Numbered from the stretch's first letter, positions 34,952-43,415 are shown. The stretch is DNA of 64,000 nucleotides from Oscillospiraceae bacterium (GCA_015068495.1 SVKL01000009.1:1-64000); one strand, 5' to 3'. The notes: generated by a model not told the origin, from the sequence alone. Program-made: numbers and translations.

Positions 34952-36196
34952 CTACAGGATTGCAGCAAAATCCTCTCTGGACATACCGGTTTTGTTAGAT
35001 ACATTGGTCACGGCTTGCTTGACTGCAGAAACAGACATATTCAGAGCTTCTGCAATCTGACTGTTTTTGAAACCGAAGGCAGCCAGCTTTGCCACCTCCC
35101 GTTCCTTGGGGGACAGGGTGGTTGCCAGATTCTTTCCCCGGACAGAGCCACTGAGCTTTGTCCATCCTGCAATATAAATATGATATAATTCACGCACAGA
35201 CTTCCATACCTGGGCATCCACCATAGAAAGCCTTTGCTCTAAAAGGGAATCCAAGGTACGTCCGTATTCCGCTAAGATACCAAACAGCTTATCCGGCAAA
35301 GCAAGGATTATGGCACGGTCAATGTGGTAAATCGCCTGCGCATCGTTGCCGCTGGTGTGATAAATGGCAGCACAGGTCATTCGCAAATAAATCTCGGCAA
35401 TAATGGAATGGTCGGTTGCCGCTTGGGAAATCATTGGCTCGATTGCCCGGGGAATCATTGCCATCAGCGACAAGCCCTGCATACCCTGCAGATGTACCTG
35501 TTTTGTGGCAAGGGCGTAGGCAATGGCGTAGAGATACTTGGCATAAAACACTTTTGCGGCAGGCAAAGCATCGCTGTGCAGCGGTTCAAACCGTCCAAGG
35601 GTAAACCATTCCGGGAAAGAAGATACATTATATAGAATACTGTCGATTGCTGTTATGGAAAAAGACATAACATCCCGTTCTGCATCGGTGGTTGCAGGCG
35701 CTTCCGCAATGTGAATCTTCGCCTGCCGCCATAAATTCAGGTCTCCGCGCCAAATAGCGCAAAGGCCCAAAAGCATACCTGCGGAGATAACTGCATAAAA
35801 GCCGGAGTGCCGGTGGAGCAGATAATAAGCATTGTCGTATACCTTTTCAATTTCACCTCTGGAATAGGCAATTTCTGCCTCTAAGAGGGTATGCGCTTCC
35901 GGATTCCCCTCCAGAGCTGCAATGCACTTTTCGGCGTTTCCCGCAACGCTATATAGGTCTGTCATATGCAGAAAGGGTGTCTTTCTTGGCATAGGCATAT
36001 TCTTGTCTGACAGAGCGGCGCTGTCCCTATGGGCTTTGGTTCTGCCGTCAAGGGGTTTTTGTGTGGTTTTGGGAATCATCCAAGCTTTGCCAAAGCGCGT
36101 GGCGCCTTCGATTTTTCCGCTGGCGCACAGGGTCTGCAGTCGCCGGGGAGAGATTCCGAATTTCTTCGCTGTTTCCGTTATGTTCAAATACTCCAT
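34952..36196 (-). CDS. Two-HTH regulator: N-terminal MerR/excisionase-like and C-terminal LuxR-type DNA-binding domains
   Basis: 414-aa transcription factor. ATG 36196 follows GAGGG; a longer frame to 36262 would run through the promoter. Residues 1-50 form an HTH_17/MerR-like domain (ITETAKKFGISPRRLQTLC, then GKAWMIPK). The middle of about 270 aa is all-helical and TPR-like (CIAALEGNPEAHTLLEAE...). The C-terminus is a GerE/LuxR HTH: TLSPKEREVAKLAAFGFKNS, QIAEALNMSVSAVKQAVTNV. Two DNA-binding domains in one chain are unusual. It lies upstream of, and on the same strand as, the Cys-rich gene and the giant adhesin, which it probably regulates. Its own promoter lies within an inverted repeat. 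Confidence 0.85.
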   Translation of the reverse strand: MEYLNITETAKKFGISPRRLQTLCASGKIEGATRFGKAWMIPKTTQKPLDGRTKAHRDSAALSDKNMPMPRKTPFLHMTDLYSVAGNAEKCIAALEGNPEAHTLLEAEIAYSRGEIEKVYDNAYYLLHRHSGFYAVISAGMLLGLCAIWRGDLNLWRQAKIHIAEAPATTDAERDVMSFSITAIDSILYNVSSFPEWFTLGRFEPLHSDALPAAKVFYAKYLYAIAYALATKQVHLQGMQGLSLMAMIPRAIEPMISQAATDHSIIAEIYLRMTCAAIYHTSGNDAQAIYHIDRAIILALPDKLFGILAEYGRTLDSLLEQRLSMVDAQVWKSVRELYHIYIAGWTKLSGSVRGKNLATTLSPKEREVAKLAAFGFKNSQIAEALNMSVSAVKQAVTNVSNKTGMSREDFAAIL

Positions 36197-36223
36197 ATGA
36201 TTCAGCCCTCTGACAAAAAATGT

Positions 36224-36282
36224 ATTATTCGCGAATGCGTCTGTTATAACAGTATTATACATCGCGTTTGCGAATAATGCAA
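36224..36282 (-). promoter_or_regulatory. Promoter of the two-HTH regulator inside a 16-bp inverted repeat
   Basis: Left arm ATTATTCGCGAATGCG (36224-36239) and right arm CGCGTTTGCGAATAAT (36263-36278) are complementary at 14 of 16 positions. On the minus strand TTGCAT (36282-36277), a 17-bp spacer and TATAAT (36259-36254) form a promoter whose -35 is covered by the right arm, and the left arm lies just downstream of the -10. The left arm contains the 8-bp palindrome TTCGCGAA. Autoregulation is inferred. Confidence 0.7.
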
Positions 36283-36398
36283 CTACTTTGAAAAATGTTT
36301 TTCACGCTGTGTGTTAAAAGATAATGGAAACTGTTCAGCGGTTTTTGTTGGAAAATGGACGGGCAGGGGAGAATACCCTTAACCATGGAGGTGAGGCG

Positions 36399-37073
36399 AT
36401 GTATACCGCCACGTGGTTAATACTCAGTAGCCTGCTGTGCGCATTGCAGCTTTCTGCAGGAAGCTTTCCAAAGCCGCTGACGCCCCAGGAGGAGGCGCAT
36501 TATCTGGAACTGTCCTCCCGGGGAGATTTGGAAGCAAGAAACATTTTGATTGAGCGGAATCTCCGCTTGGTTGCGCATATCTTGAAAAAATACTATGCCC
36601 AAACCTCGGATCAAGAGGACCTGATTTCCATAGGGACCATCGGCCTGATTAAGGGAATCACCACCTTTGATCCCCAAAAAGGGGCACGGCTTGCCACCTA
36701 TGCAGCCCGTTGTGTAGAAAATGAAATCCTTATGTATTTCCGTTCCCAGAAGAAATCCAGTCACGATGTGTCCTTGTCCGACTATATTGAAACAGGCACA
36801 GACGGCGCGGCACTGTCTTTACTGGATGTGGTGGGAGAGGACGAGGATATGACCGAGCGCATCAGCAACCGGGAGCAGCTTCAGCAGGTGCGGAAATTGG
36901 TGGATACCTGCTTGACAGAGCAGGAGCGGCAGGTGATTGTGCTGCGATACGGTCTGCAGGACGGCAAGCCCCAACGGCAGAGGGAGGTGGCGAAAACGGT
37001 GAATATCAGCAGGAGCTATGTGTCCCGTATCGAAAAACGTGCGCTGGAAAAATTACGGCAGGCATTGGAGTAA
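36399..37073 (+). CDS. sigK: Sporulation-type RNA polymerase sigma factor (SigK-like)
   Basis: Sigma-70-family factor of 225 aa. The ATG at 36399 has GGAGGTGA just upstream; a longer frame from 36324 lacks one. The hydrophobic N-terminus (YTATWLILSSLLCALQ) resembles the pro-sequence of SigK/SigE. Region 2 reads ERNLRLVAHILKKYY, DLISIGTIGLIKGITTFDP and RLATYAARCVENEILMY, and region 4 has LTEQERQVIVLRYGL and SRSYVSRIEKRALEKL. The gene is uninterrupted, so no skin-type element is needed. It implies a spore-forming ancestry; SigE is the main alternative. Confidence 0.88.
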   Translation: MYTATWLILSSLLCALQLSAGSFPKPLTPQEEAHYLELSSRGDLEARNILIERNLRLVAHILKKYYAQTSDQEDLISIGTIGLIKGITTFDPQKGARLATYAARCVENEILMYFRSQKKSSHDVSLSDYIETGTDGAALSLLDVVGEDEDMTERISNREQLQQVRKLVDTCLTEQERQVIVLRYGLQDGKPQRQREVAKTVNISRSYVSRIEKRALEKLRQALE

Positions 37074-37081
37074 GAAAAGCC

Positions 37082-37110
37082 TTGACATTGTGAAATACGG
37101 GTGATATAAT
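37082..37110 (+). promoter_or_regulatory. Consensus promoter of the tRNA pair
   Basis: TTGACA (37082-37087), 17-bp spacer, TATAAT (37105-37110): both hexamers match consensus, as usual for stable RNA. The first tRNA starts 38 bp downstream. Confidence 0.9.
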
Positions 37111-37147
37111 AACTCGGCGATGTGGTGCTCAGGCACTTCTTGTTTAC

Positions 37148-37224
37148 GGGCCCTTAGCTCAGTTGGTCAGAGCCTCCGGCTCATAACCGGATAGTCCCGG
37201 GTTCGAATCCCTGAGGGCCCACCA
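37148..37224 (+). tRNA. tRNA with CAT anticodon, probably tRNA-Ile2 (k2C)
   Basis: Acceptor arm GGGCCCT pairs with AGGGCCC, discriminator A, CCA encoded. The D-arm is GCTC...GAGC, the anticodon loop CTCATAA in stem TCCGG/CCGGA, the T-loop TTCGAAT with one stem mismatch. C4-G69 and C5-G68 pairs favour the lysidine-modified isoleucine tRNA over elongator methionine. fMet is excluded by the fully paired end 1-72. Confidence 0.93.
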
Positions 37225-37255
37225 GATAAAAAAGGTCTAGGCCTTTCATATAAAT

Positions 37256-37331
<76 letters not shown>

Positions 37332-37359
37332 TCAAAAGGCTACAAAAAAGATATAGCCA

Positions 37360-37397
37360 CAGAAAAACTCTGATTTTATCAGGGTTTTTTCTGTTTT
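37360..37397 (+). terminator. Terminator behind tRNA-Trp
   Basis: AAAAACTCTGAT pairs with ATCAGGGTTTTTT (about 37364-37391) and is followed by more T. It ends the tRNA transcript. Confidence 0.75.
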
Positions 37398-37489
37398 TAT
37401 GGGCGAAATCTTAGGCTGCGGTTTACACGTACGACAAAGATATTTTTCTGAGTACAGATTTGAACCCTCACAACATCCCCCGGTTCTAA

Positions 37490-37520
37490 GGAGCATAGAA
37501 AAACTATGCTCCCATTTTCT
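37490..37520. terminator. Hairpin in the spacer before the R-M island
   Basis: GGAGCATAG (37490-37498) and CTATGCTCC (37504-37512) pair around AAAAA, followed by CATTTTCTTTT. The 37398-37489 stretch has no convincing gene; its minus strand resembles a decayed tRNA 3' half (GGGTTCAAATC). Confidence 0.55.
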
Positions 37521-37532
37521 TTTCAAAAAGGA

Positions 37533-37587
37533 TTGACTTTCTTCTTGCATTTTGATATCATTATATCAAGATATTATGATATCAAAA
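37533..37587 (+). promoter_or_regulatory. Promoter with 12-bp inverted-repeat operator of the R-M island
   Basis: TTGACT (37533-37538), 17-bp spacer and TATCAT (37556-37561). The -10 lies within TTTTGATATCAT (37550-37561), whose exact reverse complement ATGATATCAAAA occurs at 37576-37587, immediately before the ribosome site. This is a textbook layout for repression by the RHH protein encoded next. Confidence 0.75.
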
Positions 37588-37600
37588 TGGAGGTGGGATT

Positions 37601-37789
37601 GTGAACAAAACGAACATCCCGACATATGAGAAAATAATGATCCCTCTGCGCCTGCCACCGGAGATTTACAACCGAATGATGGACGAGGTGCAAAAGAAGA
37701 AAAAGGACGAACGCGGATATAGCGTCAATCAGTATTTGACTGATATACTGACAAAAGATTTGGAGGGTAAAGAAAATGAACAGATTTGA
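37601..37789 (+). CDS. Ribbon-helix-helix DNA-binding protein, putative controller of the R-M island
   Basis: 62-aa protein starting at GTG 37601 behind GGAGGTGGG. It has a beta-strand KIMIPLRLPPE followed by two helices (IYNRMMDEVQKKKK and SVNQYLTDILTKDLEG), the Arc/MetJ-like RHH pattern. The gene overlaps the methyltransferase gene by 14 bp. Given the operator upstream it probably represses the operon and so acts like the C protein of other R-M systems. An antitoxin role is possible but no toxin is present. Confidence 0.75.
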   Translation: MNKTNIPTYEKIMIPLRLPPEIYNRMMDEVQKKKKDERGYSVNQYLTDILTKDLEGKENEQI

Positions 37790-39641
37790 TATAATAAATA
37801 GAATCGGAGACAAGTATCGCATTGGCAACACCGAAACAGGCGAGTTTAGCTACGCGCAAGCGCTGAAAGCTGTTGGTAAAGACATTAAGGATTATCAAAA
37901 GGCTACAACCGGAGCACAGCACAAATTCCTTGACCTTCGTTTTGAGAATGAGCGACTGGCGATTCTTGTGGAATGCAAAAACAAATTCAGCCGCTGGGAT
38001 AAAGCAAAAATCCAGGGTCAGTTGCAGGATTATGTTCGCTTCGAAAAAGCATACTCGGACAAAAAGATCGTTGCTATCCTTGCGGAAACCGATGGCGATG
38101 AAGTATGGGTTTGGTACGGTCAATCTGTCATTATTGATGACGAACATCGCATGGAAGAAGAAACCGTTCTTCGCACATTTGAAGAATACGAAAACCTGTG
38201 TTTTGGTAGAGTAAACGACAAAATCAAAGTTGTTGATTCTATTAAAACGCTTAACGAAAAACTTCATTCGGATGGCATCAACGAAAAACTGCGCAGCCAG
38301 TTTGTTGGCACTTGCCTTCTAGCACTTAAGAATGGTCTTGTTTACAAAAATGTAAAAGAAACCCTTGACCCGAAAACCGGAAAGAAGCTCGCTCCCGAAC
38401 GTGTCGTTTTGAAGAGCATCAAGGATATTCTGGAAGGCCTGCTCACTCGTGGTGGTAGTCTGAACAAAGCAGGAAAGCTTGCTGTTCTGAACAGTAAAGT
38501 TCTCGATGATCAGGACGTTACAAGTTTGACTTACAAAGAACTTGAGGATATTTTGCAATTCATTGACGATAATGTAGTTCCTTATATCAACGACAAGAGT
38601 ACTGCTGGACAAGACTTGTTAAATTTGTTCTTTACCACATTCAACAAGTACGTTGGAAAATCTGATAAAAACCAAGCATTTACTCCTGACCATATCTGCG
38701 ATTTTATGAGTAAAGCAGTTGGTGTAAACAAAAATTCCCGTGTTTTGGATCCTTGCTGTGGAAGTGGTGCATTCCTTGTTAGAGCAATGACTGATGCAAT
38801 GGACGATTGTGATACTGAAGAAGAACGTGAAGAAGTTAAGAAGAACCAAATATTCGGCATTGAATATGAGGAGGGAGCCTTCGGCCTTTCTTCTACCAAT
38901 ATGCTGATACATGGTGACGGCAACTCTAATGTTGTTCAGGATTCAATGTTTAAGCGAGCAAAATGGATTGCCGAGAACAATATCAATATTGTTTTGATGA
39001 ACCCGCCCTATAATGCTACTAAAAAGTGTTGTGATCCAGACTATACAAAGGGGTGGGATGCCAAGAAAAAGGAAGATCCTTCTAAAGGATTGCATTTTGT
39101 AGAGTGGGTAGCTCGCCATGTCCCATCTACCTGTAAAATGGCAGTACTTTTACCTATGCAGGCTGCTATTGGTAATACCGGAGATGTAAAGGATTTCAAA
39201 AAGAAAATGCTTGATAACTATACTCTCGATGCCGTATTTTCGCTTCCTACAGAAATGTTCTATCCCGGAGCTGCAGCAGTTGCTTGCTGTATGGTTTTCG
39301 ATCTTTCTCAAAAGCATGAAAAAGCCAACAGAGATACATTCTTTGGTTATTTCAAAGATGATAAATTTATTAAGAGAAAAGGACTCGGGCGTATTGAACG
39401 TACCGATGCGGATGGAAACAGTCTGTGGATAAAGACAAAGGAATGTTGGTTAGATTTGTATAAGAACAAGCGTGAGGTTCCGGGCTTATCTGTAATGAAA
39501 AGGGTATCTTGGAAGGACGAATGGCTCGCTGAAGCTTATATGGAAACTGATTATAGCTTGTTGACGGAAGAGGATTTTCAAAAGGTATTAAATGACTATC
39601 TGGCCTATCTTATAAAGGAAGGTGAGATATATGAATCTTGA
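37776..39641 (+). CDS. Nuclease-N6-adenine methyltransferase fusion (BcgI A-subunit-like, Type IIB R-M)
   Basis: 621-aa protein with two activities. Residues about 40-120 resemble a PD-(D/E)xK nuclease domain: Asp53 in KFLDLRF, Glu66-Cys-Lys68 in ILVECKNK and Gln81/Gln83, as in HsdR N-termini. Residues 300-560 are an HsdM-like methyltransferase with motif I VLDPCCGSGAF (about 323) and catalytic motif IV NPPY (409-412). The two-gene layout with a separate specificity subunit, and the sizes 621 and 351 aa, match BcgI-type systems that cut on both sides of their site. No hsdR is present. ATG 37776 follows GGAGGG. Composition is AT-richer than its neighbours, suggesting transfer. A plain Type I HsdM lacking HsdR is the alternative. 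Confidence 0.8.
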   Translation: MNRFDIINRIGDKYRIGNTETGEFSYAQALKAVGKDIKDYQKATTGAQHKFLDLRFENERLAILVECKNKFSRWDKAKIQGQLQDYVRFEKAYSDKKIVAILAETDGDEVWVWYGQSVIIDDEHRMEEETVLRTFEEYENLCFGRVNDKIKVVDSIKTLNEKLHSDGINEKLRSQFVGTCLLALKNGLVYKNVKETLDPKTGKKLAPERVVLKSIKDILEGLLTRGGSLNKAGKLAVLNSKVLDDQDVTSLTYKELEDILQFIDDNVVPYINDKSTAGQDLLNLFFTTFNKYVGKSDKNQAFTPDHICDFMSKAVGVNKNSRVLDPCCGSGAFLVRAMTDAMDDCDTEEEREEVKKNQIFGIEYEEGAFGLSSTNMLIHGDGNSNVVQDSMFKRAKWIAENNINIVLMNPPYNATKKCCDPDYTKGWDAKKKEDPSKGLHFVEWVARHVPSTCKMAVLLPMQAAIGNTGDVKDFKKKMLDNYTLDAVFSLPTEMFYPGAAAVACCMVFDLSQKHEKANRDTFFGYFKDDKFIKRKGLGRIERTDADGNSLWIKTKECWLDLYKNKREVPGLSVMKRVSWKDEWLAEAYMETDYSLLTEEDFQKVLNDYLAYLIKEGEIYES

Positions 39642-40686
39642 AATGGAGAAATGGAAAGAGTATCGACTTGGAGATCTGTTTGAAATCAAGAAGGGAAAAC
39701 GACTAAATGCGGAAGATCAAACAGGTGGAAACACTCCATATATAGGTGCAATAGATTCCAATAACGGTATTGCTAATTATATTGGACAAGCTCCAATTCA
39801 TTCTGGCAATACGATCTCCCTAAGTTATGACGGTTCTATAGGTGAAGCATTTTACCAAAAGAACCCCTTTTGGTGTACCGATGCGGTTAATGTTCTCTAT
39901 TTTAAGGAGGATAATAATTATTTATTTAATGAGCATATTGCGTTGTTTATTTGCACGGTATTACGTCAAGAAAAATATCGATATTGTTATGGCCGGAAGT
40001 GGGTTCTTGAATCAATGAATGAAACAAGGATTAAGTTACCTACAAAAAATGATACACCGGATTGGGGATGGATGGAAACCTATGTTAAATCATTGCATCA
40101 TAAGCCATTAACCACCAATCTCAACAAAGAATCCGACTGTGAATTAAATACAAATAACTGGAAAGAATTTTATCTTCACAAGCTCTTTAACGTGGGAATG
40201 GGCAACGGTATCGATGCTATAGTAACAACTAGTGACGAACCTAAATACAACTATGTATCCCGTGATAGCAACGGTAACGGAGTTGTTGGTTTTGTGGATG
40301 AAATAGAAGGAGAAGAGCCGTTTCCTGCAGGAGCAATGTCATTAGCTTTGGGTGGCAGCTTTTTGGGTTCTTGCTTTATTCAAAAGAAGCCATTTTATAC
40401 TGCACAAAATGTAGCTGTATTACAGGAGAAAGTCCCTCTGTCAGATCACACCAAACTGTTCATTGCCACGCTCATTCGAAATGAATGCAAGATCAAATAT
40501 CAAGCGTTTGGTCGTGAATTGAATGCCCATTTTAGAAAAGATTTTACTATAAAGCTTCCTGTTAAACGTAATGCCAACGGTATTGTGTTTGATGAAACGC
40601 ACGAATTTTCTGATGATGGCTATATTCCCGATTGGGAGTGGATGGATAACTATATGAAATCTTTACCGTATAGTGATCGAATTTAA
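39631..40686 (+). CDS. R-M specificity subunit with two target-recognition domains (HsdS/BcgI B-like)
   Basis: 351-aa DNA-recognition subunit. ATG 39631 follows AAGGAAGGTGAG and overlaps the methyltransferase gene by 11 bp. Two half-domains start with similar motifs, WKEYRLGDLFEIKKGKRLNA near residue 8 and WKEFYLHKLFNVGMGNG near 176. Each ends in a DWGWMETYVKSLHH- or DWEWMDNYMKSLPY-type helix, the conserved spacer regions. Two TRDs imply a bipartite target of unknown sequence. AT-rich like its partner. Confidence 0.85.
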   Translation: MNLEMEKWKEYRLGDLFEIKKGKRLNAEDQTGGNTPYIGAIDSNNGIANYIGQAPIHSGNTISLSYDGSIGEAFYQKNPFWCTDAVNVLYFKEDNNYLFNEHIALFICTVLRQEKYRYCYGRKWVLESMNETRIKLPTKNDTPDWGWMETYVKSLHHKPLTTNLNKESDCELNTNNWKEFYLHKLFNVGMGNGIDAIVTTSDEPKYNYVSRDSNGNGVVGFVDEIEGEEPFPAGAMSLALGGSFLGSCFIQKKPFYTAQNVAVLQEKVPLSDHTKLFIATLIRNECKIKYQAFGRELNAHFRKDFTIKLPVKRNANGIVFDETHEFSDDGYIPDWEWMDNYMKSLPYSDRI

Positions 40687-40747
40687 TTACAATAGTTCAA
40701 AACTATACAACATTCTCACCAGAATATCTTTTTCGTAGTCCATAGAC

Positions 40748-40785
40748 AAAAAACAGCGATAGCGTTTGCTATCGCTGTTTTTGCT
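40748..40785 (+). terminator. Terminator of the R-M operon
   Basis: AAAACAGCGATAGC pairs with GCTATCGCTGTTTTT around GTTT. It separates the AT-rich island from araB. Confidence 0.85.
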
Positions 40786-40813
40786 TGCCATCGTCTGAAT
40801 TCTCTTGTATAAT
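40785..40813 (+). promoter_or_regulatory. Promoter of araB
   Basis: TTGCCA (40785-40790), 17-bp spacer, TATAAT (40808-40813), 30 bp before the start codon. Confidence 0.65.
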
Positions 40814-40843
40814 AAAAATATCCTCACATAAGGAGCGATGATA

Positions 40844-42460
40844 ATGAAACAATACACAATCGGTATCGATTTTGGAACCCTTTCCGGCAGATGCGTTTTG
40901 GTGGACTGCGAAAACGGGAAGGAGCTTGCGGAAGCTGTGTGCAACTATGCCCACGGGGTAATGGACGAGAGTTTGCCTACCGGCAGGAAACTGCCGCCAC
41001 TATTTGCCCTGCAGCACCCGGCAGATTATCTGGAGGTTGTCCGCACCACGATTCCTGCGGTTTTGGAAAAAGCGAAAATTGCGCCGGAGCAGGTAAAGGG
41101 TATCGGCATCGACTTTACCGCCTGCACCGTCCTGCCTGTGGACAAGACGGGGACGCCTCTGTGTATGCGTCCGGAATTTGAAGACGACCCCCACGCCTAT
41201 GTGAAGCTGTGGAAGCACCACGCGGCACAGCCCGAGGCGGACGAGCTGAATGAGCTGGCAGAAAAGCGGCAAGAGCCTTGGCTGAAGGTCTACGGCGGAC
41301 GGGTTTCTTCTGAGTGGGCGCTGCCCAAATTGCTGGAAACCCTACGGAAAGCCCCCCAAGTCTATGGGGAAACCGCCCGTTTTATGGAGGCAGCAGACTG
41401 GCTGGTATCTAAGCTGATTGGTAAGGAAATTCACAGCCTGCCCTTTGTCGGCTATAAGGCGCTTTACCATAGCGGCGCGTACCCCTCCAACGACTTTATG
41501 ACAGCGCTGGATAAGGGGTTGGACGGTGTGGTCGGCACGAAGCTGTCGGAGAAAATTGCAGATTTCTCCGGTCCTGCCGGCACCCTTAGCCAAGAGGGGG
41601 CGGAGCTGACCGGCTTGCCGGTGGGTACGGTGGTTGCTGTGCCCCAGATTGATGCCCACGCGGCGATGCCTGCATTGCAAATCACCGGTGACGGGGAACT
41701 GATGCTGATTATGGGCACTTCTTCCTGCCATATCGTCAACACCAAAACCGAAAATGCTGTTTTGGGTGTTTGCGGTTATGTAAAAGACGGTGTGATTCCC
41801 GGACTTGTTACCTACGAGGCAGGTCAGGCGGCAGTTGGCGATATTTTCGATTGGTTTGTGAAAAATTCCGTGCCTGCTTCCTATGCAGAGGAGGCAAAAG
41901 TGCGGAATATCAGCCTGCATACCTTGCTGACGGAAAAAGCCGAAGGCTTGGCAGTAGGGGAGACCGGCCTTGTGGCGCTGGACTGGTTTAACGGCAACCG
42001 CAGCGTGCTGGATGATTCCCAGCTTTCCGGTGTGATTTTGGGCTTGACCTTAGGCACAAAACCGGAGCATATCTATCGGGCATTGCTGGAAGCCACCGCC
42101 TACGGCACAAAAATGATTTTGGACACCTTGGCATTTCCGGTGCATACCATCAAGGTTGCCGGCGGCATTGCCAACAAAAATGCCCTGCTGATGCAGATTT
42201 ATGCCGATGTGCTGAATCGGGAGATTCAGGTTTGTCAAAGCACACAGGCCGGCGCATTGGGCAGCGCAATCTATGGCGCGGTTGCTGCAGGGGTTTATCC
42301 CGATTTGCAGGCAGCGGCGAAGGCGATGGGTACGCCTGTGGCAAAATGCTACCGTCCCGACCCGGAGAACCATAAAGCATACGAAAAGCTCTATGCCGAA
42401 TATGTGACTCTCCACGACTATTTTGGCAGAGGCGGCAATGATGTAATGCACCGTCTGTAA
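40844..42460 (+). CDS. araB: Ribulokinase AraB
   Basis: FGGY-family kinase that phosphorylates L-ribulose to L-ribulose-5-P in arabinose catabolism. ATG 40844 has AGGAG 8 nt upstream; the ATG at 40838 is too close to it. The 538-aa protein begins YTIGIDFGTLSGRCVLVD, has the AraB-type HPADYLEVV and KLWKHHAAQPEADELNELA segments, GIGIDFTACTVLPVD, and the C-terminal ATP site KVAGGIANKNALLMQIYADV. No araA or araD is next to it. Neighbouring AraC-type regulator and glycosidase suggest uptake and breakdown of arabinose-containing plant glycans. Confidence 0.93.
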   Translation: MKQYTIGIDFGTLSGRCVLVDCENGKELAEAVCNYAHGVMDESLPTGRKLPPLFALQHPADYLEVVRTTIPAVLEKAKIAPEQVKGIGIDFTACTVLPVDKTGTPLCMRPEFEDDPHAYVKLWKHHAAQPEADELNELAEKRQEPWLKVYGGRVSSEWALPKLLETLRKAPQVYGETARFMEAADWLVSKLIGKEIHSLPFVGYKALYHSGAYPSNDFMTALDKGLDGVVGTKLSEKIADFSGPAGTLSQEGAELTGLPVGTVVAVPQIDAHAAMPALQITGDGELMLIMGTSSCHIVNTKTENAVLGVCGYVKDGVIPGLVTYEAGQAAVGDIFDWFVKNSVPASYAEEAKVRNISLHTLLTEKAEGLAVGETGLVALDWFNGNRSVLDDSQLSGVILGLTLGTKPEHIYRALLEATAYGTKMILDTLAFPVHTIKVAGGIANKNALLMQIYADVLNREIQVCQSTQAGALGSAIYGAVAAGVYPDLQAAAKAMGTPVAKCYRPDPENHKAYEKLYAEYVTLHDYFGRGGNDVMHRL

Positions 42461-42465
42461 AAAGT

Positions 42466-42498
42466 AACCCCGGCAATCCTGTTGGATTGCCGGGGGTT
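42466..42498. terminator. Bidirectional terminator between araB and the AraC-type gene
   Basis: AACCCCGGCAATCC (42466-42479) pairs with GGATTGCCGGGGGTT (42484-42498), between convergent genes. Confidence 0.85.
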
Positions 42499-42512
42499 TA
42501 TTATCAATACTG

Positions 42513-43298
42513 TTAGAGGTTTTTGTAAAGTGTACGATACAAGCTGGGGCTGTAGCCGGTTTTGTTCTTAAATGCGCAGGAAAAGGTGAGCTGGGAGCGA
42601 TACCCCACAGAGGCGGAAATCTCTTTGATTTTTAGGTCTGTTGTTTTCAGTAATCGCTCTGCTTTCTTGATCCGCAACGAAAGAAGATAATTCTGAGGTG
42701 TTACCTGAAAGGCGTTTTTGAACCGATGGCACAGATATTTTTCAGAAACGCAGACATGTTTGGCCACATCCTCCATGGTGATGTGGCTTTGATAGTTCTT
42801 TTCCATAAAGTTTTTGGCCACCATGGTCAGATCAGCGGGGTGTTCCTCCGGATTTTCTCCGCAGACAAGAAGGGGGACGACGGCAGAAAAGGCGCTGAGC
42901 GCGGCGCATACCTGATTCTCAGCGTGCATCATAGCGCTTTTGAGAATGCTTAACAAAAAATCAAAATTACGAACCTGAAACAGTTGGTGGGAATTGGGCT
43001 GGATGCCATATTGGCGGAAAAGCGTCGCCACACCATCACCGTCAAAGCCGAACCAGTAATGCTCGTATTCCGGTTCCACAGAAAAGGAATGTAGCTTGTT
43101 CTTGGAAATCAAAAAAGCGCTTCCTGCAGGCGCATCAAAGTCACAAAAACGGCAGACCCCTTTGGTGACGATGTGCAATAAGTAAACGTTCCGGACATAG
43201 GGGGAAATGAAGGTCGCTTCTTCCGGACAGGAGTGGGCAAATTCGGTAATCTGAATGCTTCCGGGTGAGTGCGTATAATAATGAATTTGGGGTTTCAA
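42513..43298 (-). CDS. AraC-family transcriptional regulator
   Basis: 261-aa sugar-responsive regulator. I chose TTG 43298 as start because GGAGG sits 8 nt upstream of it; the longer frame from GTG 43313 begins inside that ribosome site. The N-terminal cupin-like domain (NVYLLHIVTKGVCRFCDFD, then APAGSAFLISKNKLHSF) would bind ligand. The C-terminal double HTH reads TMEDVAKHVCVSEKYLCHRF, QNYLLSLRIKKAERLL and IKEISASVGYRSQLTFSCAF. It is divergent from the glycosidase gene at 43416, its likeliest target. Effector unknown. Confidence 0.9.
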   Translation of the reverse strand: MKPQIHYYTHSPGSIQITEFAHSCPEEATFISPYVRNVYLLHIVTKGVCRFCDFDAPAGSAFLISKNKLHSFSVEPEYEHYWFGFDGDGVATLFRQYGIQPNSHQLFQVRNFDFLLSILKSAMMHAENQVCAALSAFSAVVPLLVCGENPEEHPADLTMVAKNFMEKNYQSHITMEDVAKHVCVSEKYLCHRFKNAFQVTPQNYLLSLRIKKAERLLKTTDLKIKEISASVGYRSQLTFSCAFKNKTGYSPSLYRTLYKNL

Positions 43299-43415
43299 GG
43301 ATATCACCTCCACTGCAGTATAGGAAAAAGATGCGTGATTGTCAATAAGGCACAGGTGATTTTGCTATATAAATGACGTTAAAATTATGATATTATTCTA
43401 ATTAGAGGTGATTTT

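Noticed and set aside
37332-40800. Integrative element or prophage behind tRNA-Trp
   Set aside because: No integrase, excisionase or duplicated tRNA 3' end was found at the right border; only an AT-rich acquired segment can be claimed.
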